This document shows positions 9,904 through 19,264 of a DNA stretch of 64,000 nucleotides, one piece after another. The position numbers and the translations under genes are program-made. Origin of the DNA: Asticcacaulis taihuensis. GTDB taxonomy: Bacteria > Pseudomonadota > Alphaproteobacteria > Caulobacterales > Caulobacteraceae. The notes under the pieces were generated by a model. That model worked only from the letters and a program-made list of their open reading frames with translations, had not been told where the DNA came from and made no database searches. The stretch's first letter is position 1; each line of letters starts with the position of its first letter. The DNA lies in the NCBI RefSeq assembly GCF_900100255.1, contig NZ_FMTS01000002.1, forward strand, positions 397,400 through 461,399, in the 5' to 3' direction.

Positions 9904-10022
9904 GGAACCGATCTTGGCAATTTGCAGAACTTAGGGAAGCGCCCGCCATGCCAACCGAAATTGGCGCGACCGGCCCTGATGAGAGGGCGAACTCCGTTGT
10001 CCGTCCTAAGTGATCGGGCCGC

Positions 10023-10062
10023 TTTATAGAGAGCCGCGCGTCTGTGTGCAACCGCTCACACA
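10023..10062 (-). promoter_or_regulatory. Putative sucC promoter with an inverted repeat over the -35 box
   Basis: On the minus strand TTGCAC (10051-10046) and TATAAA (10028-10023) are 17 bp apart, placing the transcript start near 10016 and leaving a leader of about 110 nt. The repeat TGTGTG-N8-CACACA (10043-10062) covers the -35 hexamer and could bind a regulator. Confidence 0.5.
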
Positions 10063-10122
10063 CATAAATTTGATGATCGGCGTGATTTTGATTGCGTGAC
10101 TTTTCGCTTGCCGCACAAACAA

Positions 10123-10135
10123 TGGTAGCGCTAAC
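10123..10135 (-). promoter_or_regulatory. LacI/XylR-family-like operator upstream of sucC
   Basis: The minus strand reads GTTAGCGCTACCA, centred on AGCGCT. It resembles the operator I recall from the Caulobacter crescentus xylose (XylR) promoter, and a near-identical site overlaps the aldehyde dehydrogenase promoter at 24473. It lies about 72 bp upstream of the putative sucC -35 box. The remainder of the 9904-10208 gap holds only the sucC leader and promoter. Confidence 0.4.
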
Positions 10136-10208
10136 GCAATACTGGCCAAGGCGACAGCGTTGTCAGACTATGGTCGCCGCACCGCAAAAAAAGTATACGA
10201 TTAAAGGC

Positions 10209-10637
10209 TCAGCCAAAAACCATTTGCCACATCAGGCGTCCGGGCAGAAAGGTGAAGAGACCAGCCACCAGCAGGGCGCCGACATAGAGGTTGATCGCCT
10301 GTTTGCGATGCGTCCGGATATCCTTTTTCCGCGCGGCATAGACCAGCACCGGCACAGCCACCAGGGTAATGCCCGACAGGATATGGATAAAGCTGAACTG
10401 GCCGTGATTGATGATTTTGATAAAAAGCGAAGAGACCGCCACGGTCATCATGAAGATCACCCATGTCCAGCCAAGAATACGATGCAGGCCGGTGCCCTTG
10501 GGGCCGAATATCTGGATGGTGCCGATCACGAAAGCCGCCAGCGCCGCCAGAAGGTGAATCTGGATCACCGGCGGAACCTCGCCGATCAGGGCCAGGTTTG
10601 GCAGGTGTGGATGGGCATAATGGTCGAGGAATGTCAT
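10209..10637 (-). CDS. DUF2306-type membrane protein
   Basis: 142 residues from the ATG at 10637 (MTFLDHYAHPHLPNLALIGE); an ATG 16 codons upstream is possible but would run into the divergent gene. Four hydrophobic segments carry the family pattern: HRILGWTWVIFM, SFIHILSGITLV, HRKQAINLYVGALLVAG and the ending FTFLPGRLMWQMVFG. Function is unknown; these are small inner-membrane proteins. It is divergent from a membrane-bound LytTR regulator only 53 bp away, which is often a sign of a regulator-target pair. Confidence 0.75.
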   Translation of the reverse strand: MTFLDHYAHPHLPNLALIGEVPPVIQIHLLAALAAFVIGTIQIFGPKGTGLHRILGWTWVIFMMTVAVSSLFIKIINHGQFSFIHILSGITLVAVPVLVYAARKKDIRTHRKQAINLYVGALLVAGLFTFLPGRLMWQMVFG

Positions 10638-10690
10638 GCGGGGGGTCCGTAAAATGGGATGGCCTTTGAAAAGCGGATGCCCCATAAGAC

Positions 10691-11539
10691 ATGGCTCAGT
10701 TCTGGATGCCCGGCCCCATGCGTGAATTGCCCGACCTTATTCGTGAAACGCCGCCCCCTGCCACTGGCGCTTCGTCAGTGACACGCCTGATCATGGCCAT
10801 AGTCGGCCCATACTGGCTGCGCACCTACGGCATAGCGCTCGGCATGGCGCTGCTGCTCACCTTCACGGCCGCCAACGGCACGGGCAGCGTGCCGCTGCTG
10901 ATCCGCTTCCCTTACTGGCTAATCCTGATGGTTTTCGGCACCCTAATCGCGCAGGTAACCGGCCGGATGCTCGACCGCTTTGCCAGCCTGAACCTGTGGC
11001 AGACCATAGCGGTCATGATCGCCATCACCACGCCGCTGATCTGTGTCATGGTCTGGCTGGTGACGGCGGCCTTCAACAGCGATCATGCGCTCGAACCGGC
11101 ACGACTCGTGCGTCTGGTGGAGCCCGTCCTGGTGATCACGGTGGCCATGGCCGCGCTGCACGTTCTGATCAACGGCACACCCGCCCAGAGTCACGCCTTT
11201 GCATCGGATGTGCAGACTGAACCCGGCGTGGTTTTCCGCGAACGTCTGCCGTTCAAATTCCGCCACGCCGAGATTCACGCCCTGGAGGCCGAGGACCATT
11301 ACCTGCGCGTCCATACCTCCGCCGGCGACACCCTAATCCTGATGCGGCTTTACGATGCCATCCGCGAACTGGACGGCATCGAGGGCTCGCAGACGCACCG
11401 GTCCTGGTGGGTGGCCAAAGCCGCCGTCACCGACACGATCCGCGCCAGCGGACGCGTCAGTTTCACGCTGAAGGACGGACTCATCGCACCAGTCAGCCGC
11501 GGCTACGCCAAGGCCCTGAAACAGGACGGCTGGCTGTAA
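10691..11539 (+). CDS. Membrane-anchored LytTR-family transcriptional regulator
   Basis: 282 residues. Four hydrophobic segments lie at about 44-62, 68-88, 100-122 and 130-152. A cytoplasmic LytTR DNA-binding domain spans about 183-280, recognisable from FRHAEIHALEAEDHYLRVHT and the ending VSRGYAKALKQDGWL. There is no receiver domain, so the signal is presumably sensed by the membrane part. Internal ATGs (for example codon 7 or 10) are alternative starts. It is divergent from the DUF2306 gene. Confidence 0.82.
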   Translation: MAQFWMPGPMRELPDLIRETPPPATGASSVTRLIMAIVGPYWLRTYGIALGMALLLTFTAANGTGSVPLLIRFPYWLILMVFGTLIAQVTGRMLDRFASLNLWQTIAVMIAITTPLICVMVWLVTAAFNSDHALEPARLVRLVEPVLVITVAMAALHVLINGTPAQSHAFASDVQTEPGVVFRERLPFKFRHAEIHALEAEDHYLRVHTSAGDTLILMRLYDAIRELDGIEGSQTHRSWWVAKAAVTDTIRASGRVSFTLKDGLIAPVSRGYAKALKQDGWL

Positions 11540-11551
11540 GAAACGTCGCAA

Positions 11552-12112
11552 TCAGTGCTGCGTCATCCGCACCATGGACCAGTCATAGCCAAGCGCACGG
11601 GTGCGAGCCTCAATGGTATTGCGCGTCAGTTCGTCGGGGTGGGCGGTGCGGCTGAGCAGCCACAGATAACGGCCGGAAGGCTCGCCGACGATCGACCACG
11701 CATAGTCATCCGCATGGTCGAGCACCCAGTAATCACCGACATAGAAGGGGCCGAAGAATGAGACCTTTAACTTGGCATTGTCACTGCCGGGCACAATTTT
11801 GGCCTTGCCGTGCGCGGTTTTTACGGGCCCGGTCACACTGCCCTTGCGGCAGGTGTTGATGACATCGATCCCGCCGTCGTCTCGCTTGCGGTATTCGGCG
11901 GTCACGCCTTCGCAGTCTGTCTCGAAGCGGTTCTCGTAACGGCCGATTTCGTACCACAGGCCGACATAGCGCATCGTATCAACCGGCTTGGCGGGCTGCG
12001 GCACCGTCGCATTGCCGACCGGGCCACCGGACACCAGGCTGGCGCAGGCGGTCAGGGCCAGGAAAGCGCCGCCGGCCACGGCGAGCGGAAATATCAGGCG
12101 ATTGGGCTTCAT
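11552..12112 (-). CDS. blc: Outer-membrane lipocalin lipoprotein (Blc type)
   Basis: 186 residues with a lipoprotein signal peptide (lipobox LTAC, Cys near residue 23) and the bacterial lipocalin fold: YVGLWYEIGRYENRFE is the GxW motif near residue 50, and YVGDYWVLDHADDYAWSIVG and YLWLLSR are the later strands. Blc-type lipocalins sit on the inner face of the outer membrane and bind lysophospholipids or fatty acids. Its stop is 13 bp past the convergent LytTR gene. Confidence 0.9.
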   Translation of the reverse strand: MKPNRLIFPLAVAGGAFLALTACASLVSGGPVGNATVPQPAKPVDTMRYVGLWYEIGRYENRFETDCEGVTAEYRKRDDGGIDVINTCRKGSVTGPVKTAHGKAKIVPGSDNAKLKVSFFGPFYVGDYWVLDHADDYAWSIVGEPSGRYLWLLSRTAHPDELTRNTIEARTRALGYDWSMVRMTQH

Positions 12113-12177
12113 AACGACTCTCCGGATGACGCAGTCGGGCGAAAGGTCCGGTTTCCGCGATAAAGATTCAATGCGGT

Positions 12178-13338
12178 CTACACGCCCTTATCCGGCAGGG
12201 TAAAGCTGAACACGCTGCCCTCGCCCGGCTTCGAGCGCAGGCTGATATCACCGCCACACAAGCGCACGAACTTGCGGCAGGTCGAAAGGCCGATACCGGT
12301 GCCGATATAGTCATCGAAGCTGTGCAGGCGCTGGAAGACCTGAAAAATGCGCTCATGGAACACCGGATCTATGCCGATGCCGTTATCCGCCACATCGAAG
12401 CGCCAAAATGCTCTCTCGGCCTTACCCTCCTTGCGGGCGGATACAGAGATTTCCGGCATCCGGCTGCCGTCCTGGAACTTGAGCGCATTGCCGACCAGAT
12501 TTTGCAGCAGGACACGCATCAGGGTGGGGCTGGTCCTGATCACCGGCAGGCCGGCGGCGGTCACCCGCGCCTGCTTTTCAGCGACGATATCGGCGAAATC
12601 CGGCATCAGCCCATCAAAAACCTTTTGGCAATCGACCGTTTCGAGCTTCACTTCCTCGCGGCCGATGCGTGAGAAATTAAGGATGTCGCGGATCATCGTC
12701 TGTACACGGACGGCATTGTCGCGGATATATTCAGCATAGCCCAGGGCCGTTTCGTCAAGTTGCCCGGCCACACCTTCGGCCAGCAGGCCGGCATAGGCGT
12801 TCATCATGCGGACCGGTTCCTGCATGTCGTGCGAACAGACATAGGCGAAACGCTCCAGTTCCTCGTTCGACTGGCGCAGATGGGCGTTCAGTTGCAGGAT
12901 CTGCTGTCGCTGGGTGTAGAGGTCGAGATAGACCTTGACCTTGCTCTTCAGAATATCGGAATTGATCGGCTTGAAGATGTAATCCACCGCGCCAATCTCG
13001 GCCGCTTCAGTGGCGAAATGATCTTCCTTGCTGATGGCGGTCACAAAGATGATCGGTACATTTTGCATCGACGGCCGGGTTTTCATCAGGCGGGCCGTCT
13101 CGAACCCATCCATCACTGGCATCTGGACATCGAGCAGGACGATGGCGAAATCTTCCTTCAGCACCAGGTCGAGCGCCTTTTCCCCGGAATCGACCGTGGC
13201 GATATCTGCGCCCAACGGTTTCAGCAGGGCTTCGGTGGCAAGCAGGTTTTCCCAGCGATCATCGACGATGAGGATTTTCGGTTTTGCCACACCAAGGCCG
13301 TCCTGGGCGTCACCGCGAAGGCTGTTCATTGCGCTCAT
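12178..13338 (-). CDS. Receiver-histidine kinase hybrid
   Basis: 386 residues from the ATG at 13338 (GAGA 8 bp upstream). An N-terminal CheY-like receiver has the acidic pair ILIVDD, phospho-acceptor Asp in VLLDVQMPVMDG and Lys in IFKPIN. A short coiled coil follows, then a HisKA domain with H-box YVCSHDMQEPVRMM, and a HATPase domain with N-box NLVGNALKFQ, DNGIGID and GTGIGL. Receiver before kinase with no membrane segment indicates a soluble kinase whose activity is set by phosphorylation of its own receiver. It is the last gene after the receiver and CheZ-like genes, 263 bp downstream of the latter. Confidence 0.9.
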   Translation of the reverse strand: MSAMNSLRGDAQDGLGVAKPKILIVDDRWENLLATEALLKPLGADIATVDSGEKALDLVLKEDFAIVLLDVQMPVMDGFETARLMKTRPSMQNVPIIFVTAISKEDHFATEAAEIGAVDYIFKPINSDILKSKVKVYLDLYTQRQQILQLNAHLRQSNEELERFAYVCSHDMQEPVRMMNAYAGLLAEGVAGQLDETALGYAEYIRDNAVRVQTMIRDILNFSRIGREEVKLETVDCQKVFDGLMPDFADIVAEKQARVTAAGLPVIRTSPTLMRVLLQNLVGNALKFQDGSRMPEISVSARKEGKAERAFWRFDVADNGIGIDPVFHERIFQVFQRLHSFDDYIGTGIGLSTCRKFVRLCGGDISLRSKPGEGSVFSFTLPDKGV

Positions 13339-13359
13339 AGGGTCTCTCACCAGCACTTT

Positions 13360-13386
13360 CCGAAAAGTGTGATTTGCACTTTTCGG
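13360..13386. repeat. Inverted repeat in the leader of the hybrid kinase gene
   Basis: Perfect 10-bp arms CCGAAAAGTG and CACTTTTCGG with a 7-nt loop, followed by a further AAAAAGTGCG half-copy. The sequence resembles short dispersed palindromes found between alphaproteobacterial genes. The rest of the 13339-13601 gap shows only GC-rich imperfect repeats near 13540-13590. Confidence 0.5.
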
Positions 13387-13601
13387 ATTAAAAAGTGCGC
13401 CTAACAAAAAAGCCAACTCGCACCCCGGCTTGCGGCGGTGCCGCGCAGACTATGCTACCGCAACCTGGCGGTGAAATCACAATTTGGTTTTCATGTCGTA
13501 AGGATTGATCCGGGTTGTGATGGGCTTGCCGCATCGCAACCCTGCGGCGTGCGACCGCATGCCGCCGCCAATGCGGCGAGCCTGCGCGGCCTCTGAGCGC
13601 A

Positions 13602-14198
13602 TTAAGCAAACAGGGCGTCGATATCCGCCTGATTGGTTTCGGGGCCGTCCAGCGCCGGACCATTAAGCAGCAGGTTCTGCGCCCGGATTTCAGCCGCCGT
13701 CAGATCGGCGGCGGCCACTTCCTCGCCGATGCCGACCACGGCGGCCAGGTCGGCCACTCGCGCCTCGATCTGGTTCAGCAGCCGGACGATCTTGGAAATG
13801 CGCTGGCCGGTAATATCCTGGAACGCGCAGGCTTCGAACATCTTCATCACCTCGTCGGTGATCCGGCCCGCCAGTTGCGGATCGGCGGCATTGAGCCCCA
13901 TCACGGTTTCCGCCGCCGTCATGATGGTATTGGTGGCGCTTTCGGTATCCTGGGTAATGGCCGCCAGTTCAGCGCCGGCATTGGAGAAGGCGCCATTGGG
14001 ATTCAGGTCGCTGATCTCGGCGCGCGCCTGGGCGATGGAATCGGCGATGGCCTGGAAATCCTGCGACCGGCGGGTATCGAGTTTCAGGTAGAAGCTGTGC
14101 AGCAGACCGACGAGTGTCTCGGAATGCTGCATGAGGTCCATCAGGCGGGACAGGTCACCGTCGGGGTCCGGACGGCGGAGGGGGGTACGCGGGGACAT
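13602..14198 (-). CDS. CheZ-like protein phosphatase
   Basis: 198 residues, mostly predicted helix. The signature is AFQDITGQRISKI near residues 130-142, matching the CheZ D-x-x-x-Q catalytic motif (Asp for Mg2+, Gln for the attacking water). The C-terminal acidic peptide ETNQADIDALFA resembles the CheY-binding tail of CheZ. It starts 13 bp after the receiver gene stop, so it probably dephosphorylates that receiver or the receiver of the downstream hybrid kinase. Confidence 0.8.
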   Translation of the reverse strand: MSPRTPLRRPDPDGDLSRLMDLMQHSETLVGLLHSFYLKLDTRRSQDFQAIADSIAQARAEISDLNPNGAFSNAGAELAAITQDTESATNTIMTAAETVMGLNAADPQLAGRITDEVMKMFEACAFQDITGQRISKIVRLLNQIEARVADLAAVVGIGEEVAAADLTAAEIRAQNLLLNGPALDGPETNQADIDALFA

Positions 14199-14211
14199 GG
14201 CGGGCTACTTC

Positions 14212-14634
14212 TTACTCGGCAACCGCCGCGGCATCAGCATTTTCGGTCTGCGCCCAGTAGGCATCGACATCGCCGCAAACCTGCTTGACGTCATCGAAGT
14301 AAAACGGCTTGGGCAGCAGGAACTTCACGCGGGCGCGACGCGCCTTGTTGAGCGCCGTGGCGCCGGCATCGGGATTATTGACCTGACCGGCCGTCATGAT
14401 GGCGATCGGCACATCCGGGGCATGTTCGCGGTAGATATCGAGATCATCGAGCGTATTGTGGCTCTCGATAAAGACATCCAGCACCAGCAGATCAAATTTC
14501 TGCGCGCTGAGCTGGGCCAGCGCTTCCGGCATATCGGTCACGCAGACGGCCTCATAGCCGGCACGCTGGAACATTTTACTGATGATGATCGCCTGGGTCC
14601 GGCTGTCTTCCAGTATCAGCACCTGTCTCGCCAT
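14212..14634 (-). CDS. Single-domain response regulator (CheY-like)
   Basis: 140 residues from the ATG at 14634 (MARQVLILEDSRTQAIII); upstream in-frame codons do not look like protein. Receiver motifs are ILEDS, the phospho-acceptor Asp in LLVLDVFIES, Thr in AIMTAGQ and Lys in FLLPKPF. There is no output domain. First gene of the receiver/CheZ/hybrid-kinase unit, suggesting a small phosphorelay. Confidence 0.88.
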   Translation of the reverse strand: MARQVLILEDSRTQAIIISKMFQRAGYEAVCVTDMPEALAQLSAQKFDLLVLDVFIESHNTLDDLDIYREHAPDVPIAIMTAGQVNNPDAGATALNKARRARVKFLLPKPFYFDDVKQVCGDVDAYWAQTENADAAAVAE

Positions 14635-14715
14635 AACTCGCCCCTTGCACGCTAAACGTATACTATTAGAGCGGGTAATGCCTAATATATGGTTAGGGGT
14701 GGGTATAACATCATA

Positions 14716-14743
14716 CAAAAAAGCGGCCCTTTTGGGACCGCTT
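14716..14743 (-). terminator. Intrinsic terminator after gltB
   Basis: Minus strand AGCGGTCCC-AAAA-GGGCCGCT (one bulged T) followed by TTTTTTG, 6 bp past the gltB stop. Confidence 0.85.
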
Positions 14744-14748
14744 TCTGT

Positions 14749-17700
14749 TTAAGCTCTCAATGCTTCTTTGGCTGCCTGTATCGCCAGTATCTCATTGGGC
14801 ATGACCTCAACGAAGGCTTTCAAGCTGTTGTCCCAGTCATCGAGAATGGCCTGGGCACGCGGCGACAGGGTCTTTTCGAGATGGGTGGTGATCAGTTCCT
14901 TCAGGCGAGCCACATTCTCGTCCGGAACGGTGCGCAGTGTGATGCCTTCGGGGTTGATGTACTGGGCGAAGGTCTGGTCCGGATCGTAGACATAGGCGAC
15001 ACCGCCGGTCATGCCCGCGCCGAAATTGGCGCCGGCTCGACCTAAGATGACGACTTCACCGCCGGTCATATATTCGCAGCCGTGCGCCCCGACGCCTTCC
15101 ACCACAGTGGTTGCGCCGGAGTTACGGACCGCGAAACGCTCACCGACCGTACCCGCGATGTAAAGCTGGCCTGAGGTCGCGCCATAGAGGATGGTGTTGC
15201 CGGCCAGAGCCTGGTTTTCCTGCCAGACCTTGGGACGGACGACGATGGTGGCGCCGGAAAGCCCTTTGCCGACATAGTCGTTGGCTTCACCGATAAGGTT
15301 GATGGTCAGGCCCTTGACCGCGAAGGCGCCGAGCGACTGGCCGACCGAGCCCAGCAGTTCGAGCTTGAGGTGGCCTTCATCGAGCGTATTGCCGTACTTG
15401 CTGACGATATGGGACGAGGTGCGGGTGCCGACGGCGCGCATGGTATTGCGCACATCGTAGGTCAGTTGCATCTTTTCCTTGCGTTCCAGCATGTAGGCGG
15501 CGTCACGCACGATCTGGGCATCGAGCGTGTCGGCCACTTCATTGATCTCGTCATAGCGCGTGATGGTGGCGCCCGGATCGAGATCGACGCGGACCAGCAG
15601 CGGGTTCAGGTCGAGGTCGTCAAGGTGCGCCCCGCCGCGCGAAACCTGCTGGAGCAGGTCGGTGCGGCCGGTGGCTTCACCCAGCGACCGCAGGCCGAGC
15701 GAGGCCAGGATTTCACGGACTTCGCGGGCGATGAAGGTGAAGAGGTTGATCACCTTGTCCGGCGTGCCAGTGAACTTGGCGCGCAGGCGTTCGTCCTGGA
15801 CGCAAACCCCGACCGGGCAGGTGTTCGACTGGCACTGGCGCACCATCAGGCAGCCCATGGCGACCAGCGAGGCCGTGCCGATACCGAATTCGTCGGCGCC
15901 GAGCATGGCGGCCATCACAATGTCACGGCCCGTGCGCATACCGCCATCGGCGCGCAGGCGAATCTGGCCGCGCAGATTGTTGAGCGTCAGCACCTGATGC
16001 GCTTCCGACAGGCCGAGTTCGAACGGCAGACCGGCGAACTTGACCGAGGTCAGGGGCGAAGCGCCCGTGCCGCCGACATTGCCGGCCACCAGGATAGCGT
16101 CCGCTTTCGCCTTCGCCACGCCGGCCGCGACCGCGCCGATGCCCGACTGCGACACCAGCTTGACGGTGACGCGGGCGCGCGGGTTGATCTGCTTCAGGTC
16201 ATAGATGAGCTGGGCCAGGTCTTCGATCGAGTAGATGTCGTGGTGCGGCGGCGGCGAGATCAGGCCGACACCGGGCGTCGAGTGACGCATACGGGCGATG
16301 AACTCGGTGACCTTGAAGCCGGGCAGTTGCCCGCCTTCGCCGGGCTTGGCGCCCTGCGCCACCTTGATCTCGATTTCGCGGCACTGGTTCAGGTATTCCG
16401 CGGTAACGCCGAAGCGACCGGACGCGATCTGCTTGATCTGCGAGTTCGGGTTATCGCCGTTCGGACGGCGGTGATAGCGTTCCGGGTCTTCCCCGCCCTC
16501 ACCCGACACCGAACGGGCGCCGATGCGGTTCATGGCGATATTCAGGGTCTCGTGGGCTTCGGGGCTGAGCGCGCCGAGAGACATGCCGGGCGTGACGAAA
16601 CGCTTGCGGATTTCGTTGACCGATTCCACTTCCTCGATGGCGATCGGGGCCGACTTTGCTTCCCAGGCCAGCAGGTCGCGCGGGCTGGTGGGCGCCGTCT
16701 TCGACATGCCGGCGATCAGGGCCGAGTACTTCTTGAAGACCTCGTAATCGTCACGCGTCGTGGCGTCCTGAAGCAGGTGGATCAGCTTCGGCTGGTAGTA
16801 GTGGGTCTCGCCGGCGGCGCGCATCTTGTAGAAGCCGCCGATAGGGGTGACCGGCTTTTTCGCCCAGGCATTGAGGTGCAGCTTCGCCAGCTTCTGCTCG
16901 ATACCGCTGAGGCCGATGCCGGAAATGCGCGAGGTCACGCCGGGGAAATATTCGGCCACCAGCGCGCGCGACAGGCCGAGCGCCTCGAACTCATAACCGC
17001 CACGATAGGAGGAGATGACCGAAATGCCCTTCTTGGCCAGGATCTTCATCAGGCCGGCCTCGATGGCCTTCTTGTAGTTCGAGAACGCCTTGTGCTCGTT
17101 GAAACCTTCGTAACGGCCCTGGGCCAGGCGTTCCTGAAGGATTTCGAGCGTCAGATAGGGGTTGATCGCCGTGGCGCCGACGCCGACCAGCACCGCGAAG
17201 GTGTGCGGGTCCATGGCTTCCGAGGTACGGACGATGATCGACACAAAGGAGCGCAGGCCCTTTTGCACCAGCCGCGAATGAACGGCGGCGGCAGCCAGGA
17301 TCATCGGCACACCCATCAGTTCGGCGGACAGCGCCTCGTCGCTCAGCACAATCATGCTGGCCTTGTCCTCGCTGACGGCCTTGACGGCTTCGTCACGCAG
17401 ACGCTCCAGAGCGGCCTTGAGGCCGGCGCCGGGAATGGCGTCTTCCGACGGAATGGCGAAGGTACAGTCGAGCTTGGCGACATGGCCGACGTTCTCGAAC
17501 GTCACCATGCGTTCATACATCAGCGTGCTGAGGAACGGGCTTTCGAGCACGAAGACGTCGGTCTGAGCTTCATCTTCAGCCAGGATATTGCCGAGGTTCT
17601 TGAAGCGCGTCTTGAGCGACATGCCCTGCGATTCCCGCAGCGGGTCGATCGGCGGATTGGTGACCTGGGCGAAGTTCTGACGGAAATAGTGGGCCAGCGG

Positions 17701-19263
17701 ACGCCACTGCTCGGAAAGCACGGCCAGGGGCGTATCGTCGCCCATCGAGCCGATGGCCTCCTTGCCGTCCTTGACCATGGCGTCGAGTACAGTATCGAGG
17801 TCTTCCAGCGTGAAGCCGGCAGCGATCTGGCGGCGGTGCAGTTCCTCACCATGATAGGCACGCGGTTCCGGCCCCGGCATGATCAGGGGTTCCAGCTCGA
17901 CCATGTTTTCCAGCCAGCCCTTGTAGTCGTGCTTCTGGGCCAGGGCGTCGATAATTTCGTCCTCACCGTACAGCTTGCCGCCTTCGAGATCGACCGCGAT
18001 CATGCGGCCCGGCGCAATGTGGATGCGGCGCGCGACGCGTTCTTCGGCCACGCCGGTCATGCCGGCTTCGGAGCCGACGATCAGCAGGCCGTCCTTCGTT
18101 TCGGTGACGCGCAGGGGGCGCAGGCCATTGCGGTCCTTGCCGGCGATGACCCAGCGGCCATCGGTGGCGCAGATAGCGGCGGGGCCATCCCATGGCTCCA
18201 TCACGGCATTGCAATAGGCGTAAAGCGCCTTGTTGGCCTCGGAGACCGTGGCGTCCTTGGCGGTCGCTTCCGGAATCAGAAGGGCCTTGGCCATCGGCGC
18301 CGAACGGCCGGCGCGAACCAGCAGCTCAAAGACGTTATCGAGCGCGGCGGAATCGGAGCCGCGCGGCTGGATTACCGGCTTCACGTCATGGGCCTCGCCG
18401 CCGAAGGTGGTGGCGGCCATGCGGATCTCGTGCGACTTCATCCAGTTGATGTTGCCGCGCAGGGTGTTGATTTCGCCGTTGTGCGCCAGCATCCGGAAGG
18501 GCTGGGCCAGGCGCCATTCGGGGAAGGTGTTGGTCGAGAAGCGCTGGTGGAAAATGGCGACCGACGAGGTGAAGTCCGGATCCTTGAGGTCGAGATAGAA
18601 GTCATCGACCGACTCGGCGCGGAACATGCCCTTGTAGATCAGGGTCTTGGCCGAGAAGGAGCACAGGTAGAAATCACCGAGATTGGCTTCGTCAACGCGC
18701 TTTTCGATGCGGCGGCGGCAGAGGAACATGGCCCGTTCCAGCGCCTCGCCTTCCAGACCTTCCGGCGCGGCCATCATGATTTGCTCGATTTCCGGGCGCG
18801 TGGCCGAGGCGCGTTCGCCCAGTTGCGTCACGTCAACCGGCGGCTGGCGCCAGCCATAGAGATAAAAGCCGGAACGCAGGATTTCGGATTCGACGATTGT
18901 CCGCGCCGTTTCCTGGGCGCCGAGATCGGTGCGCGGCAGGAAGACCTGGCCGACGAGGATCGGGCCGGAGCGCGGCTTATGACCGATGTTTTCCACCTGC
19001 TTGCGGAAGAAGGCTTGCGGCACATTGATCATGATGCCCGCGCCATCGCCCGACTTGCCGTCGGCATCGACCGCGCCGCGATGGAACAGGGCCTTCAGCG
19101 CCTTGACGGCCAGCTCAACGACTTCGCGCTTTTGCGAGCCGTCGATGGAACAGACGACGCCGACGCCACAGGCGGAGATTTCGGATGCGGGATCATAGGC
19201 GTGGGCCTCGATAAGGCGGGCGCGCTGATCCTGGTAGTGCTTGTAAGAATCGAATTTGGTCAT
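14749..19263 (-). CDS. gltB: Glutamate synthase (NADPH), large subunit
   Basis: Makes two glutamates from glutamine and 2-oxoglutarate. The 1504 residues start at ATG 19263 (MTKFDSYKHYQDQ), overriding a longer open frame that runs back into gltD. A propeptide of about 31 residues precedes the N-terminal nucleophile Cys in ACGVGVVCS, the class II glutamine amidotransferase domain. The central domain and FMN-binding barrel follow (SGEGGEDPERYHRRPNGDNP, GGTGASPLTS), with the 3Fe-4S cysteines in CQSNTCPVGVC, and a C-terminal beta-helix. It is 1 bp after the gltD stop. Confidence 0.97.
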   Translation of the reverse strand: MTKFDSYKHYQDQRARLIEAHAYDPASEISACGVGVVCSIDGSQKREVVELAVKALKALFHRGAVDADGKSGDGAGIMINVPQAFFRKQVENIGHKPRSGPILVGQVFLPRTDLGAQETARTIVESEILRSGFYLYGWRQPPVDVTQLGERASATRPEIEQIMMAAPEGLEGEALERAMFLCRRRIEKRVDEANLGDFYLCSFSAKTLIYKGMFRAESVDDFYLDLKDPDFTSSVAIFHQRFSTNTFPEWRLAQPFRMLAHNGEINTLRGNINWMKSHEIRMAATTFGGEAHDVKPVIQPRGSDSAALDNVFELLVRAGRSAPMAKALLIPEATAKDATVSEANKALYAYCNAVMEPWDGPAAICATDGRWVIAGKDRNGLRPLRVTETKDGLLIVGSEAGMTGVAEERVARRIHIAPGRMIAVDLEGGKLYGEDEIIDALAQKHDYKGWLENMVELEPLIMPGPEPRAYHGEELHRRQIAAGFTLEDLDTVLDAMVKDGKEAIGSMGDDTPLAVLSEQWRPLAHYFRQNFAQVTNPPIDPLRESQGMSLKTRFKNLGNILAEDEAQTDVFVLESPFLSTLMYERMVTFENVGHVAKLDCTFAIPSEDAIPGAGLKAALERLRDEAVKAVSEDKASMIVLSDEALSAELMGVPMILAAAAVHSRLVQKGLRSFVSIIVRTSEAMDPHTFAVLVGVGATAINPYLTLEILQERLAQGRYEGFNEHKAFSNYKKAIEAGLMKILAKKGISVISSYRGGYEFEALGLSRALVAEYFPGVTSRISGIGLSGIEQKLAKLHLNAWAKKPVTPIGGFYKMRAAGETHYYQPKLIHLLQDATTRDDYEVFKKYSALIAGMSKTAPTSPRDLLAWEAKSAPIAIEEVESVNEIRKRFVTPGMSLGALSPEAHETLNIAMNRIGARSVSGEGGEDPERYHRRPNGDNPNSQIKQIASGRFGVTAEYLNQCREIEIKVAQGAKPGEGGQLPGFKVTEFIARMRHSTPGVGLISPPPHHDIYSIEDLAQLIYDLKQINPRARVTVKLVSQSGIGAVAAGVAKAKADAILVAGNVGGTGASPLTSVKFAGLPFELGLSEAHQVLTLNNLRGQIRLRADGGMRTGRDIVMAAMLGADEFGIGTASLVAMGCLMVRQCQSNTCPVGVCVQDERLRAKFTGTPDKVINLFTFIAREVREILASLGLRSLGEATGRTDLLQQVSRGGAHLDDLDLNPLLVRVDLDPGATITRYDEINEVADTLDAQIVRDAAYMLERKEKMQLTYDVRNTMRAVGTRTSSHIVSKYGNTLDEGHLKLELLGSVGQSLGAFAVKGLTINLIGEANDYVGKGLSGATIVVRPKVWQENQALAGNTILYGATSGQLYIAGTVGERFAVRNSGATTVVEGVGAHGCEYMTGGEVVILGRAGANFGAGMTGGVAYVYDPDQTFAQYINPEGITLRTVPDENVARLKELITTHLEKTLSPRAQAILDDWDNSLKAFVEVMPNEILAIQAAKEALRA

Positions 19264-19264
19264 T

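Noticed and set aside
10201-10692. Alternative minus-strand frame over the DUF2306 gene
   Set aside because: Shifted frame rich in Pro, Arg and Gly; the other frame has membrane segments and family motifs.
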